A stretch of 64,000 bases of DNA from Chlorocebus sabaeus (GCF_047675955.1 NC_132912.1:20000500-20064499), one strand, 5' to 3'; positions 11,985-23,267 are shown, counted from the first letter of the stretch. Notes: generated from the sequence alone by a model not told the origin. Numbers and translations are program-made.

Positions 11985-12060
11985 CAACAGATCCTTTTGT
12001 AACACTTACCATAAGCCAGGCACTGTTCTAAGAGCACCTAGATATCAAATGATATAACTG
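11985..12060 (-). repeat. MIR SINE fragment
   Basis: acacttaccataagccaggcactgttctaag is the antisense MIR core block. Only this part is preserved. Confidence 0.75.
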
Positions 12061-12484
12061 CTATAAAATGAGTGTATGTTCAATGTATTTCTAGAGGACT
12101 CATTAGGATGTCACCTTTAGTGCCGTTCATACTTGGGACCCTAAAATTCTACCTTCACATATTTTGGGAAATATTTAGTACAGAACATAAAATCAAAAAT
12201 CAGTGTTGTGTCTTTGTTAATCTTTCACATACATTTTACAAAACCTGAGTGGCCCAGGGTGATGTTATAATTTTTGAAGTCACCTTTGTGTAACAGCAAT
12301 ATCATTGACATCCACGAACCCCAGGGACAAGGACAGAACAATGACTAGGGAATTGTATACTTTTGTGTATATTTGCCTGCAAGTTCAGTGGATTTGTACT
12401 TGTAAACCTCTTTCATCTTTGGAAATTAAATGTTCATTATCCAGGGAATCAGGATACTGCTGCTATATGATAATAATGACAATC
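12061..12484. other. No recognised feature
   Basis: Short spacer between two MIR relics; a 66-codon frame beginning at 12305 has no recognised domain. Confidence 0.5.
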
Positions 12485-12650
12485 AGAACAACAACATTTT
12501 TGTGACATGTAGTATGTGTTTCCTGCATTTTTCTAAGCCCTTTAGATGGATTATCTCATTTAATCTTCACAACTCAATAAAGTTGATACTACTATTATAA
12601 CCACTATCCAGGTGAAGAAAATGAGTCACTGAGAGACTGAGGGATTACGG
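12485..12650 (-). repeat. MIR SINE
   Basis: catttttctaagcccttt, ggattatctcatttaatcttcacaac, tactactattat, aggtgaagaaaatgagtcactgagagactgag: the antisense MIR in correct order and nearly complete through its central region. Confidence 0.88.
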
Positions 12651-12896
12651 ATCTGGTGCCTTCTGTGAAATGATAAAGGAGTGGGTCCTTCCCCTAGAGC
12701 TCTGGTAATTACCCTTTCCCTTTTGGTCACCTGAGTGTGGGAGAGCCATCACTTTTTCAGTGGTTTTTTTTTTTTTTTAATTTAATTTAATATTTTGAAG
12801 GAGTTGTTATTAGAAGAGGCACAGGAATGTTGAGGAGCTGCTTCAAAGGTGGAATATAGAACATTCCATGCCTATCCTCACCAGCTACCACTATCT
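12651..12896. other. Spacer with T run
   Basis: Nothing recognised apart from a poly-T/TTTAA tract near 12766-12794. Confidence 0.5.
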
Positions 12897-13236
12897 AAGA
12901 ATAGCCTAGTTCTGACCGGGTGTGGTGGCTCATGCCTGTAATCCCAGCAATTTGGGAGGCCAAGGTGGGTGAATCATGAGGTCAGGCATCCAGGACCAGC
13001 CTAGTCAACATAGTGAAACCCTGTCTTCACTTAAAAATACAAAAAATTAGCCTGGTGTGGTGGCGGGCACCTGTAATCCCAGCTACTCGGGAGGCTGAGG
13101 CGGGAGAATCACTTGAACCTGGGAGGCACAGGTTGCAGTGAGCTGAGATCATGTCACTGCACTCCAGCTTTGGGGACATTGCGAGACTCTGTCTCAAAAA
13201 AAAAAAAAAAAAAAAAAAAAAAAGAATAGCTTACTT
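12897..13236 (+). mobile_element. AluS with target-site duplications
   Basis: Alu body 12914-13200 with both arms, then an A tail to about 13223. The duplications are aagaatagcctagtt (12897-12911) and aagaatagcttactt (13222-13236), 12 of 15 matching. The right arm has the S-type aatcacttgaacctgggaggc, and the left arm lacks the CT of S consensus (atcatgaggtcagg), as in Sc-like copies. It carries an A/B-box Pol III promoter remnant in the left arm but is diverged. Confidence 0.95.
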
Positions 13237-13799
13237 TATGCCTCATCTCCCTCTCAAAAGTTTGGACCTTCTCGGGGGTGTGACTTGTTCACTAGCAAAT
13301 GGGCTGCAGGTATTACCTGGTGTTAAGCTTCATTGATCGAAGACCATATAATATTTGAAAGTGTGAGTACAGATTATCTAGTGTACATGCTCAAAAACTA
13401 AGCCAAAAACGTGAAAGGAATCAGTGAGCATGTTGATCATTTTAAGATAGTGCTAAAAACTGAAATGTGTCTGTGGAACGGAATAAAAATCTAAAGTTTA
13501 CCCTTCTAGGTATATTTCACCTATACACGTTTTAAGATATAAATACTTAATTCTATTCTTACATAACTTTAAATACTGAATGCCTCCTGTAAACATTCTC
13601 CAATTTGCTCTAGCATAATTTTAAGTAAAACCTCCTTAGCCGTCTCATTCCTGTTCTCTAAGGTTACTGTTTTGCCATATAAAATTTCCTATATTGCTTA
13701 CATTATATTTGCTTGTGATGGTAAAAAAGTAGATATCAGCTTCAGTAGAGCCTTTGTCAAACATCCAAGGCATGAGAGGTGCTAGACTTATGGATTCAT
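13237..13799. other. Unique DNA, no recognised feature
   Basis: No repeat or coding signal recognised. Confidence 0.5.
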
Positions 13800-13975
13800 A
13801 GACAGAACTTAAGGAACCTTTGAAATCGTCTCGTTTCACCTTATAGTTGTGAAAACTGCAGACCCAGATAAATGAAATGACCTCCCCATTGAAGCCAGAG
13901 CCTTTGGTGAGTGAGCCAGGTAGAACCCAGTTCTCTTGTCTCTAGTTGAGGACTTTTTCTACCATGCCAAGGCAT
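13800..13975 (-). repeat. MIR-family SINE (MIR3-like)
   Basis: gaaaactgcagacccagataaatgaaatgacc..gccagagcc..agaacccagttctcttgtctc..tttctaccatgcca follows the antisense MIR3/MIR order (gaggaaactgag, aagtgacttgcc, gcagagcc, aacccag, tctactatgcca). Confidence 0.65.
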
Positions 13976-15339
13976 ATACAGTCTTTTCTATTTTTAGTTC
14001 ATTAAACAAGAAAATTACTGTATCAATGAAGTATATTACAATTTTTCTGGTTTACATATCAGTATTTAATTCTGTGCGTATATAGATAGTGAATAGATAG
14101 ATACATATTTAAGAGTATATGTTCTATGTAAGCAAATTGTTTCTCTTTCTTTGAAATTTCTGTCTGTGTCTCACAATATTTCCCTGAAGCTATTTCTTTT
14201 CTCTAAATAGCCTCCACTCTATCTTGGCTTATTACTTGTGCCATTTTCTTTTGACTTAGCTTATTTTTCTCTGACAGATTCCACATGTTACTTTCAATCA
14301 CAGCATCTCAAGACTTTGGACGAACAGCCCTGAAGCATTTCGCTTCTTTGGCATTCTAAAGGGAATTTAGTCTGAGTGTACAGAACTATTAGAGCTGAGA
14401 TGTTGAATGCTTTATCTTAGTTTTTTTTTTTCTTTTTGCCTGTTTTTCTATAAGCCAGTTGATATTTTAAAAAGAAAAACAAAAACTTGTCGTATTCTTT
14501 GTCTATGAATGCAGACTTTTATAAGCTTATCTTGAAACCAAATTCATCAAATGAACAGGAATCAATCTGAACTTTCTCCCTTTGAACATTCTGGTAAATT
14601 GTTTAACAAAATGGGCTAGGACTTAGCTATAACATGAAGAGAATGGGAGTATGGGAGGTGAATATACAAGTTAGTTATCATATATCTCTTATGTAGGCTA
14701 GCAAGTCCTGCCTTACTTACCTTATGATACATATGACTTTGATATCACTTTTTTCAGATCAAATTTATTGGTCCTGGACAACAGGAGTAATGATATTGGT
14801 AATATCTGTTGATAAGAGATATTGGTGCCATTTATTTTCTTTACTCCTCCTTAAAGATCCTTATTCTACTTATTTTAAAAACAATAATAATTAACATTAG
14901 GAATAACTTTGAAAACTACCACAAATCCTTTTAGAAGTTAGTGGTATATAAAGTCTAAGAACATAAAAATTGATAAATGACAACAATTAAATAGATAAAA
15001 TATATTTATGACCTCACTAGCTCTTTCTCTAGCTAGACAGTGCATTTTTCTTGTGATTATCATCCAATTATCTCATTATATTTTTTAAATTACTAGCTTT
15101 CCTAACTGTATAGTGCAGAAAACCAGAGCTACTGGAGCTGTGTTAATCTGCACCTCTTTCCTACGCAGTTTAATTATCAAAAATGCAGCTGAAAAGATGG
15201 TGTTTTCTTAAGCTTTGACTCAAGAGCATGAGTTTTAATAGGATCTAGTGTCCTAGATCTCACAAGTTGTCAAAGTATCTGAATGTTTTTGAACGCAACT
15301 ATACACAATTAATTGAATCCCCAAAAGAAATCTAGGAAC
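13976..15339. other. Unique AT-rich DNA
   Basis: No repeat family recognised. 14870-15010 is very AT-rich. Confidence 0.5.
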
Positions 15340-15344
15340 GTCAG

Positions 15345-15772
15345 TGATATGGTTTGGATTTGTGTCCCTGCCCAAATCTCAAGTCAATTTGTAATCCTCA
15401 GTGTTGGAAGTGGGGCCTGGTGGGAGGTGATTGGATCATGGGGGCGGGCTTCCCCCTTTGCTGCTGTTCTGTGATAGAGGTCTCAAGAGATCTGGTTGTT
15501 TAAAGGTATGTAGCACCTCCCCTTCTCTCTTTTCCTCCTGCTCTGGCCTTGTAAGATGTGCTTATTTCCCCTTTGCCTTCCGCCATAATTGTAAGTTTCC
15601 TGAGACCTTCCCAGCTATGCTTCCTGTACAACCTGTGGAACAATGACCCAATTAAACCTCTTTTCTTTATAAATTACCCAGTATCAGGGGGTTTTTTTTG
15701 TTTGTTTGTTTGCTTTTGTTTGTTTATTTGTTTGTTTGTTTTTTATAGCAGTGTAAGACCGGACTAATGCCC
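15345..15772 (+). mobile_element. MaLR solo LTR (THE1/MST type)
   Basis: Begins TGATATGGTTTGGATTTGTGTCC and runs through tgggaggtgattggatcatgg, ctcaagagatctggttg, ttgccttccgccataattgtaag, ccaattaaacctcttttctttataaattaccc to ggactaatgcc. This is the sense THE1/MST LTR. A five-base duplication (gtcag before, ctcag after, one mismatch) flanks it. The conserved ttaaacctctttt segment marks the polyadenylation region. No internal MaLR sequence accompanies it, so it is a solo LTR formed by LTR-LTR recombination. Confidence 0.93.
15691..15744. repeat. (TTTG)n expansion inside the MaLR LTR
   Basis: T- and TTTG-repeats replace the short tatgtcttta segment normally found between the polyadenylation region and the LTR end. 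Confidence 0.88.
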
Positions 15773-15776
15773 TCAG

Positions 15777-16049
15777 TTTTATTCCTATTAGTGCATTGCT
15801 GACTTCAAACTTAGATGTTTCAAATTTCAACTCTTTTATTTGCAATTATTCATTCAGTAACTCAATTGGTAACTTAGGTCATTACTTAAAATTAAGTCGA
15901 AATGTAGGGTAAATGCATAAATCTCTTACTTCACTGTAGTGTTTTGATCAATTATGATGGATGAAAATAATGGTGCCTGCCAGCTTTAGGAGGCTGTGCT
16001 GTCAGCTATCATAGCAGGTGATAGAAGAGTATGCTGGGGATGGGGAAGT
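15777..16049. other. Spacer, no recognised feature
   Basis: No repeat recognised between the MaLR LTR and duplicated segment A. Confidence 0.5.
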
Positions 16050-16213
16050 ACATTCATTATTATTTTCTGTTTCTTCTTTTTCTTAGAAAATGTTTATAGT
16101 ATCTTTTGTAATATTACATTTTGACCTAGACCATTTACTGTGGAAATAGAAAAGTTAATTTCAACTATAGCTTTTTATTTTAGTTATACCCAAATCATCA
16201 ATTAGAGTAGTTA

Positions 16214-16249
16214 AAACACACACACAGACACACACAGACACAAACACAT
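16214..16249. repeat. (CA)n microsatellite, copy A
   Basis: Interrupted CA repeat (cacacagacacacacagaca). The equivalent position in copy B has a purer and longer CA run next to an inserted Alu. Confidence 0.92.
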
Positions 16250-16317
16250 ACAATGGTAAGGATTATGCTTGAAAAGAAAAAATAAGATCCTCCATTTTCT
16301 ACTGAAAAGGAAGATAA

Positions 16318-16502
16318 AGTAGGGAAGGAAGGCAGCGGGCAGAGGGAGGACAGGAGGAAGGGAGGGGAGGAAGGGAGAGAAGGAGGAAAGAAGGAAGGGA
16401 GGGAGGCAGGGAGGCAGAGAGGCAGGCAGGAAGATAGGGAGGGAGGGAGGGATGGAGGGAGGAAGGAAGGAAGGAAGGAAGAAAGGAAGGAAAGAAAGAA
16501 GG
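16318..16502 (+). repeat. GGAA/GGGA purine tract, copy A
   Basis: Purine-only tract of GGAAGG, GGGAGG and GGCAGG units, with only five or six uninterrupted GGAA repeats near 16461-16481. Reading its complement produces long proline/serine/leucine frames that are not genes. Confidence 0.93.
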
Positions 16503-16966
16503 AATACATCAAGTGAAATTACTTTGAGAATCATTTTTTCTTTTTTTCATTTCTTCTTGTTTTGTAGAATATTAAAAAATAATTGCATGGTCTTATTAAT
16601 CTCTCTCATTCCTTACTTTTCCTTCCAATTTTAATTCTGAAAAGAAGAGCTAGGTAAAATATGTAATCATTGGAATTCCACTTCATTACCATATACAATC
16701 ACTATATTCTGTCTCAGTAGATACTCCATTGATTTACTTGCATCACACAATGGATTTTAAAGTTACTTAGAATCTGCATTTTTAATATCTTTATTAATTC
16801 ACCAAATTGCAATCTTCCATAATGTACACGACCATTCATGAGAAACAAATGATAAGTAAAGAGTTGAAAAGTTAAAGTTACTTCAAGGATTTCTTAGGTT
16901 CTTTTTCAGGCCAAAACACTTATAGCGTAAAGAGAAAAGCGAATATAAAACAAGATCTTGGTACTT

Positions 16967-17041
16967 TCATGTAATGACCTAATTTATATCTTTGAACAAT
17001 TCTATCATGTAATGACCTAATTTATATCTTTGAACATTCTA
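16967..17041 (+). repeat. 38-bp tandem duplication (two copies)
   Basis: Units at 16967-17004 and 17005-17041 both run from tcatgtaatgacctaattta to ttgaaca..ttcta and differ by about one base in length. Copy B of the larger duplication has only one such unit, and its homology to copy A stops inside it. Confidence 0.92.
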
Positions 17042-17049
17042 TATCATAG

Positions 17050-17165
17050 GCTTCATCTTTAGGATGGGAACATAGAATCTGAGAGAAACTTAGAAAACTG
17101 AAGCCCAGGGTCACGCAAGTACAATAGTCAAAGTCTATTCCCACACCTTTATGACCTGAAACCAT
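17050..17165 (-). repeat. Possible MIR fragment
   Basis: gagagaaacttagaaaactgaagcccagggtcacgcaag..agtc resembles the antisense MIR block (gaggaaactgaggcacagag..gtcacacag). Short and diverged. Confidence 0.45.
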
Positions 17166-17172
17166 GAATTAA

Positions 17173-18020
17173 AATTGTATGTCCTCTTGATGGATTGACA
17201 GTTTTATCAAGACATTACCTTTCTGTCTCTGATAATTTTCATTGATCTGAAGTCTACTTTATGTGATATCAATGTAGCCACTCTAGCTATTAATGTAGGC
17301 TTTCTAGATTTCTTTTGATTGGTGTTTGTATGACACATCTTTACTTTCATACTACCTCTATCAATAAAATTAAAGTTAGTTTCTCATAGACACTGCTATG
17401 AGAATATGCTATATGTCATAGACATATTTTTTAAAATTTACCAATCTCTGTCCTTTAACTGGTATATTTAGAACATTTACACTTAGTACAATTATTGGTA
17501 ATTTGTTAAGGCTTAACTCTGCCATTTTAGTATTTGTTTTGTTTGTTTTCCTTGATTGTTGTTTATCTGCTTTCCCTTTCTGCTTTCCTGTGAGTGATTT
17601 GAACATTTTTAGTGTTCCATTTTGCTCTACCTGCAGTATTTCTGAGAATATCTTTTTGTATATTTTTAGTGATTACTCTAGAGATGATACAATACCTCTG
17701 AAACTAATCAAAGTATTCTAATATCAATATTTTGGCACTTCAAATGAAATGTGTGACTCTTACTATCACTTAAGACATTCTAGTCATCTCACATTGTCCT
17801 AAATGTCTTCTTTACATACATTGAAAACTACATTACAATACATAATTTTGCTTTCAATCATCAGACTTAATTTTAAAAAATCATGAGGAAATGAGTAGTA
17901 TGTTTTATTTACCCATATATTTTCCTGCTCCGTTGTTCTCCCTTTGCATTAATGTTCCAAGTTTCTTTTTGTTATCATTTTCTCTCTCTTTGAAGAACTT
18001 CCTTCAACAATTCTTTTAAT
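17173..18020 (-). repeat. Old L1M (endonuclease/ORF1 side) fragment
   Basis: The plus strand reads cctcttgatggattgac, gtctctgataattttc, tgaagtctactttatgtgatat, ttcttttgattggtg, aatctctgtcctttaact, atttacacttagtacaattattg, ctctagagatgatac, tcaattcttttaatcagg. This is the order of antisense ancient mammalian L1 across the ORF2 endonuclease region toward ORF1. It is diverged and has no open frame of note. Confidence 0.75.
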
Positions 18021-18459
18021 CAGGTCACCAAGTTGTTTCTTGCATCTGGAGGTCCCTAGAAACTTGGTCTTCTCCATCTCTACCTTTTGGAATCTTCTGC
18101 TGCTTGGTGCATTTGTTTTATCCAAGGTTTTAGGTACGATAAGAGGGAGGACTAAGGCAAAATATGCTAGCCCCATCATTCTGGAACTGGAAGTCCTCCC
18201 TATACTTTTTAAAATTTATTCATGTTAAACCAAAAATACGGCTGCTGTACCTCTGCAACTTGCTGAGAGCTCATTTGGGAATAGAGAGCTTATTTTTCCC
18301 TTCCCTCTGTCTCAGCTCGAGCCTAACAGCCAGGTGGTGCTTTCATGTGTACCTCTCTTGCATCCTAGAAAGTACAAAGTACATCTGCCTTGGAAACGCT
18401 CTGTGGGTAAGAATGTGAGCCGTATCAATGTAGATAAAATATTCATGGGGAAATTATGT
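18021..18459. other. Spacer, no recognised feature
   Basis: No repeat recognised; overlapping short frames on both strands (62-87 codons) show no domain. Confidence 0.5.
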
Positions 18460-18770
18460 GGAGGAAGTTTTGTTGTTGTTGTTTTTTTTAAATGGAGTCT
18501 CACTCTGTTGCCTAGGTTGGAGTCCAGTGACAGGTGCATGGCTCATTGCAACCTCCGCCTCCTGAGTTCAAGCGATTCTCCTGCCTCAGCCTCCTGAGTA
18601 GCTGGGATATACATAGTAAAATATACATATTTTTTAGTAGAGATGGGGTTTCACCATGTTGGCCAAGCTGGTCTCAAACTCCTGACCTCAGATGATCTGC
18701 CCACCTTAGCCTCCAAAAGTGCTGGAATTACAGGCGTGAGTCATCAGGCCTGGCCTGGAAGGAAACTTTT
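18460..18770 (-). mobile_element. AluS, antisense
   Basis: Body about 18472-18755 between approximate duplications ggaggaagtttt and ggaaggaaactttt. The T-rich tail complement, ggagtctcactctgttgcc, cctgcctcagcctcctgagtagctggga and gctggaattacaggcgtgag are clear. The central linker is altered: the usual 'cacgcccggctaattttt' is replaced by AT-rich atatacatagtaaaatataca. Confidence 0.93.
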
Positions 18771-18834
18771 TGTCCCTTTTTCAACATACATATGGATAGA
18801 TGAGCAATCAAAGTCTGAAAAATGCTCAAGTAAA

Positions 18835-19025
18835 TATTACGATGGTAACAGTAGCCAACAATTATTTATAGGCACTATGATAAGCTATGTACTATTTAAA
18901 ACAATGGTCACACTCTGGGAAATGATTATTCATTATTATCATCATCCCCATTTAATATACCAAGAAATTTAAGTCCAGAGACAAATCTCACTGAGCTACA
19001 TAGTGGTAGAGCTGCAGTGAACTCA
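18835..19025 (-). repeat. MIR SINE
   Basis: aacaattatttataggcactatgataagc, ttattatcatcatccccatttaatata, aagaaatttaagtccagagac, tagtggtagagctgcagtgaactcaaac match the antisense MIR in order. Confidence 0.78.
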
Positions 19026-22000
19026 AACTTTCCCCCAAAGATCAGTGGATTCGAAATAAATATGTACTATACCTGGCACCTATTCAGTGCTTGAAAACTG
19101 GAGTAATAGTCATAATTACAATTTTCTGTAATTTAAATAATCATGTCATCCAGGTATACTCATGATTTCCCAACATTGAGTCTCTAGAGCAAAACTCCAT
19201 GTGTATGCAGAGCAGAGATTTGTGTAGCAACAGTGGTTAAATATAGCTTTTCAGTCATTCAAAGAGAGGGATGATTAGAAATAATAAAAGTATTGTGTAA
19301 GGAGTTTGAAGACCATTCTTTATAAAGGGCTCACTGGTAGGTGTGGCTTTTGACTGATTTTCATCATCTAAGTTGGAAAGTCAGTATCAACAATATCTCA
19401 ACTCTTCTAGAAAACTGTGAAGTTTATTTAGTCAGGGCTTTTCTTGAGTCTGACTCTTGCTTTATGTTGCTAAGAGTGGGATAAGCATTGAGTCTCACAG
19501 TGCAGTTCTAGAAAGAACATCTTCATGGTGACTTGAGCATTGCTCCGAGGCTGGGCACAGAGGCAGGATAGAACTGTGTTCAATTTTTTTGGTACTGCTG
19601 TAACAACATTAAAGATATTTTATGTTTTGGTGGGCTGCAGTTTGCTTTAAGCTCAGCCGGGCTACCTTATAAACAAAAAATATATTTTCCATGATACTTC
19701 AAATCCATCCTGAAATTCAGCATCAAAAGTATCACAAAAACTTAAATCATGCTTCATACTCATCAAATTCTATGACTTTCCTTTGAATTTTGGACATAAA
19801 TTCTCACGAATGGTTTTGAAATTCTTGAAAATAACTGATTCAATTCAGCCTCGATCCTTTTTAGCAATGAAAGGGAATGCAGTTTCTGAATGTTAAGCAT
19901 ATATGTTCAGTCTGAATTTCAATAACTGTCCTTTTAAGTTTAGGCCGTTTGTATTTTCTCACATCAGTAAGAAAGGGATTCAGACAATGTGGGTCTCTTA
20001 GAGGTCTTTAATTCTCCAAAAGTTCATGATATGTGTCAACAGCTGAGTAAACGTTTTAATGGGTATTTAAAACCTACTCATCTGAATGCATTACGATCAA
20101 ATAAATTAAATGCCTATATTCTGCTTCAGCTGCCTGTGAATAACTCGTAAACTGGGGGACTGGACAACAAAGAAAACACACAATCATGGTCAGTTTTTCC
20201 CTCATGTTAAAGCAGTGAACCTACTTGCAAAGTTCACAGCACACACTCTCCTGGTGAGTTATGCAAAGAGAACCCACCGTATTTCTCTTTGGGTTTGAAT
20301 GAATTAATGGAATATTTTTACCCTTTCTATGCTGGTGTCCCATCACTGCGTTCAGCACTTTTGGATTGAGATCTAAGTTCCCACACTCCATGTCAGCCAT
20401 TGGATAATTTGTGTATGGTAGCCCTATAGATATTATCTTCTTGCCAGAAGAGTTGAGCAGGTCAGATATCCTAGTTTAGATGAGTTACCTCAGGCATGCT
20501 GATTTCATCTAGTCCTCCACTGTTTGAGAGAGATCAAGAGATCTGTGGTTTAAGATGTGTGGCTGGTTCATGAAAGAGTCAGGAAATTCCACCTGGTCAT
20601 TTCAAAAGAATGTAATTAACCTGGGTTGCAGTAGTTGAGAAAATGTTTTGCAAAACAGATGGAGCTTCCTATAAGCCTAAGTGACCAGAAACACAGGGCA
20701 GGTAGAGTTCAAGGTCAGTCCATTCTCTGCATTAAGGGAAGCTGTGAAAGGAAGGCCTTGGAAACATTGAGAAGCACATATGGGCATGGAGGATCGTGAG
20801 CTGACCGATCTTTTCTAACATCAAGTAAATTAAACACAAGCTGAGCAAATCGATGCAACTATTTTGTAATGAAATAAAGTTTTCAACTATGATATATTTT
20901 AAAACAACAAAAATAGAAGCTTGGCGTGGCCTCTAACTTTGGATTGGGGAGTCTTGGAGAAATTGTGTAAGAGAACATATTAAAGAAAAGTAAAATACTA
21001 GCACAGGCAGTACTTTTCCATATGTTAATATCGAGACTCTTGACGAACATAAGTAGGTTGGTTATGTAAGCTTTTATTACCTCAAACAACAAATAAACTT
21101 TCTTAAAAGGGCATGGATGAGAATGGCTTCCCTTTGGGTCCCAGGAAATAGATTGCTAAGCATTTCTCAATTGTTAAGAAGTTATTTCATCATGTATGGA
21201 GTGCAAGTTGAGTTGCAGGGCATATAAGCATTATTGTATTAAGTATAAATGTGCATTTCTGCATCTGAGAGTCCTGTGAGGTCCATCTCCCAGGAAACAA
21301 TCTGAAGAGTTACTGAACACATGGGGTGGGTCAGGGCAGATTGTGAGAAGCGTAATGTTGATCATGTAAACTTAGATTTTGTACATTTGTAAATATAGGG
21401 TATTTCCTGTATTGCATTGTGGCTGTAAACTAGGGAGAAATGTAAATACAGGGTCTAACTCTGTAAATAGCTTCTGATTATTTCTAATAGTGTGCTCCTT
21501 GAAAAGTGCTTTTCAATTAATGCCATATGTCAGATTCTTATCCAGAAGGGTGAAAATAGAAATCCATCTTATAAACACTTTGGTTTTAATCGATATTGGG
21601 TGTGCTTTTATAGTGTTGTGCTTATTTTGGTTTGCACAAAAACCTTATTAAAAAAGGACATTATCTTGCATGTAGGCACTTGCTAAGAGGAATACAGCTT
21701 GCTGCCAGAGAATATTCTAAACTGACAATCTTGCTGGGAGCCTGCTGTAAAAATATCTGCAGCTTGGAAGAATTGGAGATGGCTAATAACAATGACTGTA
21801 ATTAATAGCTAATTGTTTTAAGGAAAGAAATTAACAAATTGAGCTGATAACCTAACCAATTAAAAAACAAGAAGCAAAACGAATTCAGAGAAAGACAGCA
21901 ATATGTATTGTCCTCACAGTTATTTCTTATGGACGTGTTTGGTATTATATAATACATTTTCTTTCTGATATATACCTGCAGCTGATAGTGGTGATTCTTG

Positions 22001-22579
22001 GCCCATCAGACCTTTGGTTTATTTTGCCTTTCTCTTCTGCCTTTTATTATTAAACCTTGCCCTTTGGTCATGGTGTGTTCAAACTCTATCTAGACGATTC
22101 CATTCTAGACACAACACAACAAGGTGATGGTAAAAAGTTACTATGTTTAGTCTGCAAAAGAAAATGCTAGGCAAACACTAGGTGTGAACTACCTTCTAGT
22201 ATTTGAAAGGCTGTTTGAAAAGTCAGAGATTTATGGTACTGCAGAGTTCCCGAGTGTTGATTTAGGAGCAATGGAGTAAAAGAGAAAACAAATGACCACT
22301 TTACCCACCACCAAACACACACTCAGGTAATTTTATAACAACGACGTTCTCACACAGCAGTCAGTGGCTGGAGGTGGTATTTGCTACCACTTTACCACTT
22401 TTAGATGGGGCAGTGTCTCTTGTTTCCTCTACCCCTGCTAATCCCCAACACTGAAGCCAAGCTCCTGTGGCTGTCGTGGTTGCATGTGATACGGCAGTGC
22501 TGGGAAAGGAAGGGCATGGTCCCTTTCAATGATACATAATGGGGGGAAAGGAAGTGCAGAGTAGAGGTGGCTGTGGTCC
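19026..22579. other. Repeat-poor DNA with no recognised gene
   Basis: About 3.5 kb with no repeat family I recognise, the longest such stretch in the window. Short frames (69 and 64 codons) are unremarkable. Around 21780-21870 there is a run of TAATTA/CTAATTG motifs (see findings). Absence of old repeats can accompany conserved noncoding sequence, but this cannot be shown from one genome. Confidence 0.5.
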
Positions 22580-22967
22580 CTGGCTAGGGCTCCACCCCCA
22601 CAGACCTAGGTGAGGACAGGCATTTCCTCCCTTAATGTTGCATTTCCCAAGACCATCCTGGCCTGCCACAGCCCCATCCTGTGCCTATAAAAACCCCAGA
22701 GACCATGGCAGGCAGACACAGAGATGGCTGGATGTCCAGAGGAGCATGTTTTCCTCAGTGGAGGAACACAGGGTGGCTGCATGTCAAGAGGAATGCACAG
22801 GTGTTTGCAGCACGCCACCAGGCCATCGACTGGTGGAAGGACGAGGAGTTTCGCTGAGGCAGTGAGAGGAGTGGCCAGGCTGCTGAGCGGCCCCACTCTA
22901 GGGGAAAACCCTCCCACTCCATCCCCCTTTTAGATTCTCCTATCTGCTCAGAGCTACCTCCACTCAA
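22580..22967 (+). mobile_element. Class I ERV LTR fragment (LTR12/HERV9-like)
   Basis: The sequence cctaggtgaggacaggcatt, cccaagaccatcctggcc, cagccccatcctgtgcctataaaaac, gctgagcggccccactctagggg and gagctacctccactcaa has the layout of an LTR12-type long terminal repeat: U3, TATA box, R, and the start of the polyadenylation region (normally ctcaataaa). It stops at ctcaa, where an Alu begins, so the LTR 3' end is missing. The left edge is not fixed. The assignment to LTR12 is from memory of the consensus and may be a related class I family. No viral coding sequence is present. Confidence 0.55.
22686..22693 (+). promoter_or_regulatory. LTR TATA box
   Basis: tataaaaa in the context gtgcctataaaaacccc, positioned as the core promoter TATA of the LTR. 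Whether it drives any transcript is unknown. Confidence 0.5.
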
Positions 22968-23166
22968 ACAATCCTCCCACTTCAGCCTCCAAAGTAGCTG
23001 GGACCACAGGCATGCACCACCACACCTGGATAATTGTTGTATTTTTTGTAGAGACAGGGTTTCATCTTGTTGCCCAGGATGTTCTTGAACTCCTGGACTC
23101 AAGCAACCCGCTGGCCTAATCCTCCATAAGTGCTGAGATTATAGGCATGAGCTACCATGCCCAGTC
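22963..23166 (-). mobile_element. AluJ fragment lacking its 3' end
   Basis: ctcaaacaatcctcccacttcagcctcc, gtagctgggaccacaggcatgcacc, gtagagacagggtttcatcttgttgcccaggatg, gaactcctggactcaagcaacc, taggcatgagctaccatgcccag: antisense AluJ. The right-arm end and tail are absent; the body starts abruptly at ctcaa shared with the LTR to its left. Confidence 0.9.
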
Positions 23167-23239
23167 TTTATTCTGTTTAAGTGAACATTTAAATTAACTT
23201 TAGTTGGTATGATTTTTATTATTTTTATTACCTTATTTT

Positions 23240-23267
23240 ATATAAAAATATATATATATATATATAA
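23240..23267. repeat. (TA)n microsatellite
   Basis: About 13 TA units next to the T-rich end of an antisense AluJ. Confidence 0.9.

Larger units (their letters stand above)
16050..17004 (+). repeat. Duplicated segment, copy A (partner at 35592-36868)
   Basis: About 950 bp aligns in the same orientation with 35592-36868. Shared landmarks in order: ttatagtatcttttgtaatatta, ttactgtggaaatag, cccaaatcatcaattagag, a CA microsatellite, attatgcttgaaa, actgaaaaggaagataaagta, a GGAA-type tract, tcaagtgaaattactttgag, ctctctcattccttac, accatatacaatcactatat, gcaaattgcaatcttccat, aagagttgaaaagttaaag, aaacaagatcttggtac. Counting mismatches by eye over the 500 bp right of the GGAA tract gives roughly nine in ten bases identical. 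It may be a local duplication or two copies of a repeat family I do not recognise. Confidence 0.9.

Noticed and set aside
12914..13200. Alu Pol III promoter boxes as an active RNA gene
   Set aside because: All Alus here are diverged or truncated; sequence alone gives no reason to call any of them a transcribed ncRNA gene.
17173..17900. Possible second LTR pairing the duplicated segments as one provirus
   Set aside because: The duplicated segments lack TG...CA ends and a primer-binding site, and the 19.5 kb between them holds unrelated host repeats instead of viral genes.
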